Source: Cryptosporangium arvum DSM 44712
GTDB lineage: Bacteria; Actinomycetota; Actinomycetes; Mycobacteriales; Cryptosporangiaceae
DNA: 64,000 bases
NCBI RefSeq assembly: GCF_000585375.1
Contig: NZ_KK073874.1
Span: 992,001-1,056,000, forward strand
Direction of reading: 5' to 3'
A program made the position numbers and the translations under genes. Position 1 is the first letter of the stretch, and each line of letters starts with the position of its first letter. Positions 62,162-64,000 of this stretch are shown here, in pieces. The notes under the pieces were generated by a model. It had not been told where the DNA came from and did not search any database. It saw nothing but the letters and a program-made list of their open reading frames with translations.

Positions 62162-64000
62162 GGTTCCGCCTCGATGACCTGCCCGGCACCGGCCGGTTCG
62201 AGCGGTGGGCCCTCGAACCCGCGCGCGAGCGGGCGGGGGATCACCGTCCAGGCGTCGCCGTCCCAGCCGTAGGCCCAGTGCTCGGGGGCCGTCCGGTCCT
62301 CCGCGGGTGGGGGCTCGGCGTCGTACCGGCCGGTGGCCGTTCCCAGCAGCGCCTCGGCGGTGCCGACCAGCTTCGCGCCGTCCTTGAGCAGCGCGGCCAA
62401 CGGCACCAGCGGGATCACCAGCGGTGACTGCCCCCGGCGCAGCACGCGGGCGACCGGGAGCGAGAAGTACCCGGCCGCACCGGCCAGTGCCAGCAGCCGC
62501 CCGGTGCGCCCACCCCAGGTCAGTGCGGCCGCGGCGCCGAGATACCCGCCGAAGCGGATGGCGTCGCGGCGCAGCAGCCACCCCGAGCGGCCGGTGCCAC
62601 CGCCCCGGCCGTAGCCGCGGAACTGCACGAACGCGGCGCCGACGTCGTGGCGTTGGTACCAGGTGACGGCGGCGTCGAGCGTCAGCGTGGTGCGGGCGCC
62701 GAGCTCGCGGACCGCGCGTCCGAACGCCTCGTCCTCGGCGGTACGGAGGTTCTCCGGGAAACCTCCGGCGGCGTGCCAGACCTCCCGGGTGAAGCCGACC
62801 GACCGGCCGTCGACCCTGGCGGCGGAGAACGCGCGCCCGAACAGCCGTCCGTAGATCGCCCGGAACGCGGTCCGGCGGCGGAGCTCGACCGGGTCCGGCC
62901 AGTTCATCGCGGCCATCGCCGGCTCGAACCAGCGGTCGGGCCGGACCGCGGCCGAGTACACGCCGACGTACAGCTCGACCGGCCGCTCCGACGGGTGCTC
63001 GCCGCCGCCGAGCGGGAGCCGCCGGGCCGCCGCGGCGGTCTCGGCGGCGGCCGCGCGGAAGCCGTCGAGCCAGCTCGCCGACGGGGTGCAGCCCGCGTCG
63101 GTGCAGGCGATGAACTCGTGGCTGGCCGCGGAGACGCCCCGGTTGCGGCTGTAGCCGATGCTGCCGCCGCCGTGCCGGACCAGCCGGATGCGGGGGTCCT
63201 CGGTGTGCCAGGCGGCGATCCGTTCCGCGGTCCCGTCGGTGGAACCGCCGTCGACCAGCACGTATTCGTCGTTCGGGCCGAGCTGGGCGGCGAGCGTCCC
63301 GATCAGGCCGTCGATCGCCGCGGCCTCGTCGAGCACCGGGCTGACCACGGTGACCGGCGGTGCGTCGGCCCGGTTCAGCCCGGCGCCGGGTCGGTGGGCC
63401 ACCTCGGCCAGTACCGCGGCGAAGCGCGCGGCCTGGGTGGTGGCGTCCGGGTGGTCGGCCGCGCGGCGGCGGCCCTCCGCGCCCAGCGCGGCCCGTACCT
63501 CGACGTCGCTCAGCGCGCCCAGCGCACCGGCGAGGGCCGGCGGGTCCGCCGGCGGCACCAGCAACCCGGCCGACCGGCTCACCGCGCCGAACGGCCGCGC
63601 TCCGACGCGACGCGCGACCGGGCCGCCGTCGTCGACCGCGATCACCGGGACGCCGGCCAGCTGGGCCTCCAGCGCGGTGAGCCCGAAGCCCTCCCGGCCG
63701 GGCGTGCGTGGGCCGTCGGGGCGCGTGAGCACCGCGACGGCGTCGGCGCCGGTCAGCAGACGCCCGACGGCGGGAATGCTCTGGCGCAGGTGCACCCGGT
63801 CGGCGACGCCCCAGTCGGCGGCCAGCGAGGCCAGCCGGTCGCGTTCGTGCGGCCGGGTCGGGTCGTCCGGGCCGACGGCCAGCAGGTCCCAGTCGCGCGC
63901 CTGGGGCTCGGCGAGCGCGCGGATCGCGGTGTCGACACCCTTGTACGGCACGAACCGGACCGGCATCGCGAGCAGCAGGCGTTCGCCGGCCGGGACGTTC
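62158..64000 (-). CDS. GT4-GT2 fusion glycosyltransferase (partial)
   Basis: At least 614 residues are visible and the gene continues past the right edge. The first part is the donor-binding half of a GT4 enzyme (GERLLLAMPVRFVPYKGVDT, GFGLTALEAQLAGVPVIAVD). A GT2 domain follows (VTVVSPVLDEAAAIDGLIGT, YVLVDGGSTDGTAERIAAWH, ACTDAGCTPSASWLD, TAEDEAFGRAVRELG). After a weakly hydrophobic segment the tail ends with EHWAYGWDGDAWTVIPRPLA. Two transferase activities in one chain suggest consecutive steps in building a repeat unit. It is the upstream gene of the visible polysaccharide operon. Confidence 0.85.
   Translation of the reverse strand, partial: NVPAGERLLLAMPVRFVPYKGVDTAIRALAEPQARDWDLLAVGPDDPTRPHERDRLASLAADWGVADRVHLRQSIPAVGRLLTGADAVAVLTRPDGPRTPGREGFGLTALEAQLAGVPVIAVDDGGPVARRVGARPFGAVSRSAGLLVPPADPPALAGALGALSDVEVRAALGAEGRRRAADHPDATTQAARFAAVLAEVAHRPGAGLNRADAPPVTVVSPVLDEAAAIDGLIGTLAAQLGPNDEYVLVDGGSTDGTAERIAAWHTEDPRIRLVRHGGGSIGYSRNRGVSAASHEFIACTDAGCTPSASWLDGFRAAAAETAAAARRLPLGGGEHPSERPVELYVGVYSAAVRPDRWFEPAMAAMNWPDPVELRRRTAFRAIYGRLFGRAFSAARVDGRSVGFTREVWHAAGGFPENLRTAEDEAFGRAVRELGARTTLTLDAAVTWYQRHDVGAAFVQFRGYGRGGGTGRSGWLLRRDAIRFGGYLGAAAALTWGGRTGRLLALAGAAGYFSLPVARVLRRGQSPLVIPLVPLAALLKDGAKLVGTAEALLGTATGRYDAEPPPAEDRTAPEHWAYGWDGDAWTVIPRPLARGFEGPPLEPAGAGQVIEAEP

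Overview
The window is chromosomal DNA from a high-GC actinobacterium. Coding density is high, third positions are almost all G or C, GTG starts are common, and neighbouring genes often overlap by four bases (ATGA or GTGA). The order mscL, RcpC-like, FmdB-like, 5-FTHF cyclo-ligase, galU, moeA/glp, rimJ-like, membrane protein, tRNA-Ala, rsmI, metG, tatD, rpfB, rsmA, ispE, ABC-F, tetR, tRNA-Gln, glmU, prs, rplY, pth closely follows the M. tuberculosis Rv0985c-Rv1019 neighbourhood as I remember it. The large secreted proteins and the SCO2521-2524-type cluster suggest a morphologically complex actinomycete (Frankia, Cryptosporangium or Streptomyces-like) rather than a mycobacterium. No IS element, prophage, CRISPR array or rRNA operon was seen.

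Layout. 1-6.9 kb: the start of an FAD-linked sugar-lactone oxidase, an amino acid deaminase/aldolase, a TetR regulator, a metallo-beta-lactamase-fold hydrolase and a penicillin-acylase-family hydrolase. 6.9-11 kb: mscL, a CpaB/RcpC-like protein with a repetitive linker, an FmdB/Ruc-like zinc protein preceded by a CIRCE heat-shock operator, the folate cyclo-ligase and a HAMP-GAF sensor. 11-15.6 kb: galU, glp/moeA, rimJ-like and a SepX/GlpR-like membrane protein (a cell-division neighbourhood), then tRNA-Ala(CGC). 15.7-19 kb: a MarR-controlled glycosyltransferase/methyltransferase pair and a tandem GNAT protein.

19.4-25.7 kb: a tightly coupled six-gene operon of uncharacterised proteins. Four resemble the SCO2524, SCO2523 (variant P-loop), SCO2522 and SCO2521 families and two encode membrane proteins. 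This is the best candidate for an undescribed system.

25.7-32 kb: a MarR/FAD-monooxygenase pair, rsmI, a GT2 polysaccharide synthase with an N-terminal MshEN (possible c-di-GMP) domain, and membrane proteins. 32-47 kb: the metG-tatD-rpfB-rsmA-ispE-ABC-F housekeeping block. It is interrupted by a TetR/aldo-keto reductase module with two operators and by two large secreted Ig-like/VCBS proteins. 47-56.5 kb: DUF4383, TetR, acyl-CoA desaturase, tRNA-Gln(TTG), glmU, prs, rplY (with a strong structured leader), pth, a sigma operon containing a sigma2-only companion protein, and cysQ. 56.5-64 kb: a minus-strand surface-polysaccharide cluster (GT4-GT2 fusion, O-antigen-ligase-like polymerase, flippase, sulfotransferase) followed by a secreted beta-propeller/FN3 protein. 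It runs off the right edge.

All calls come from reading the sequence and translated proteins. No database search was run, so family names rest on motifs, length and gene order.
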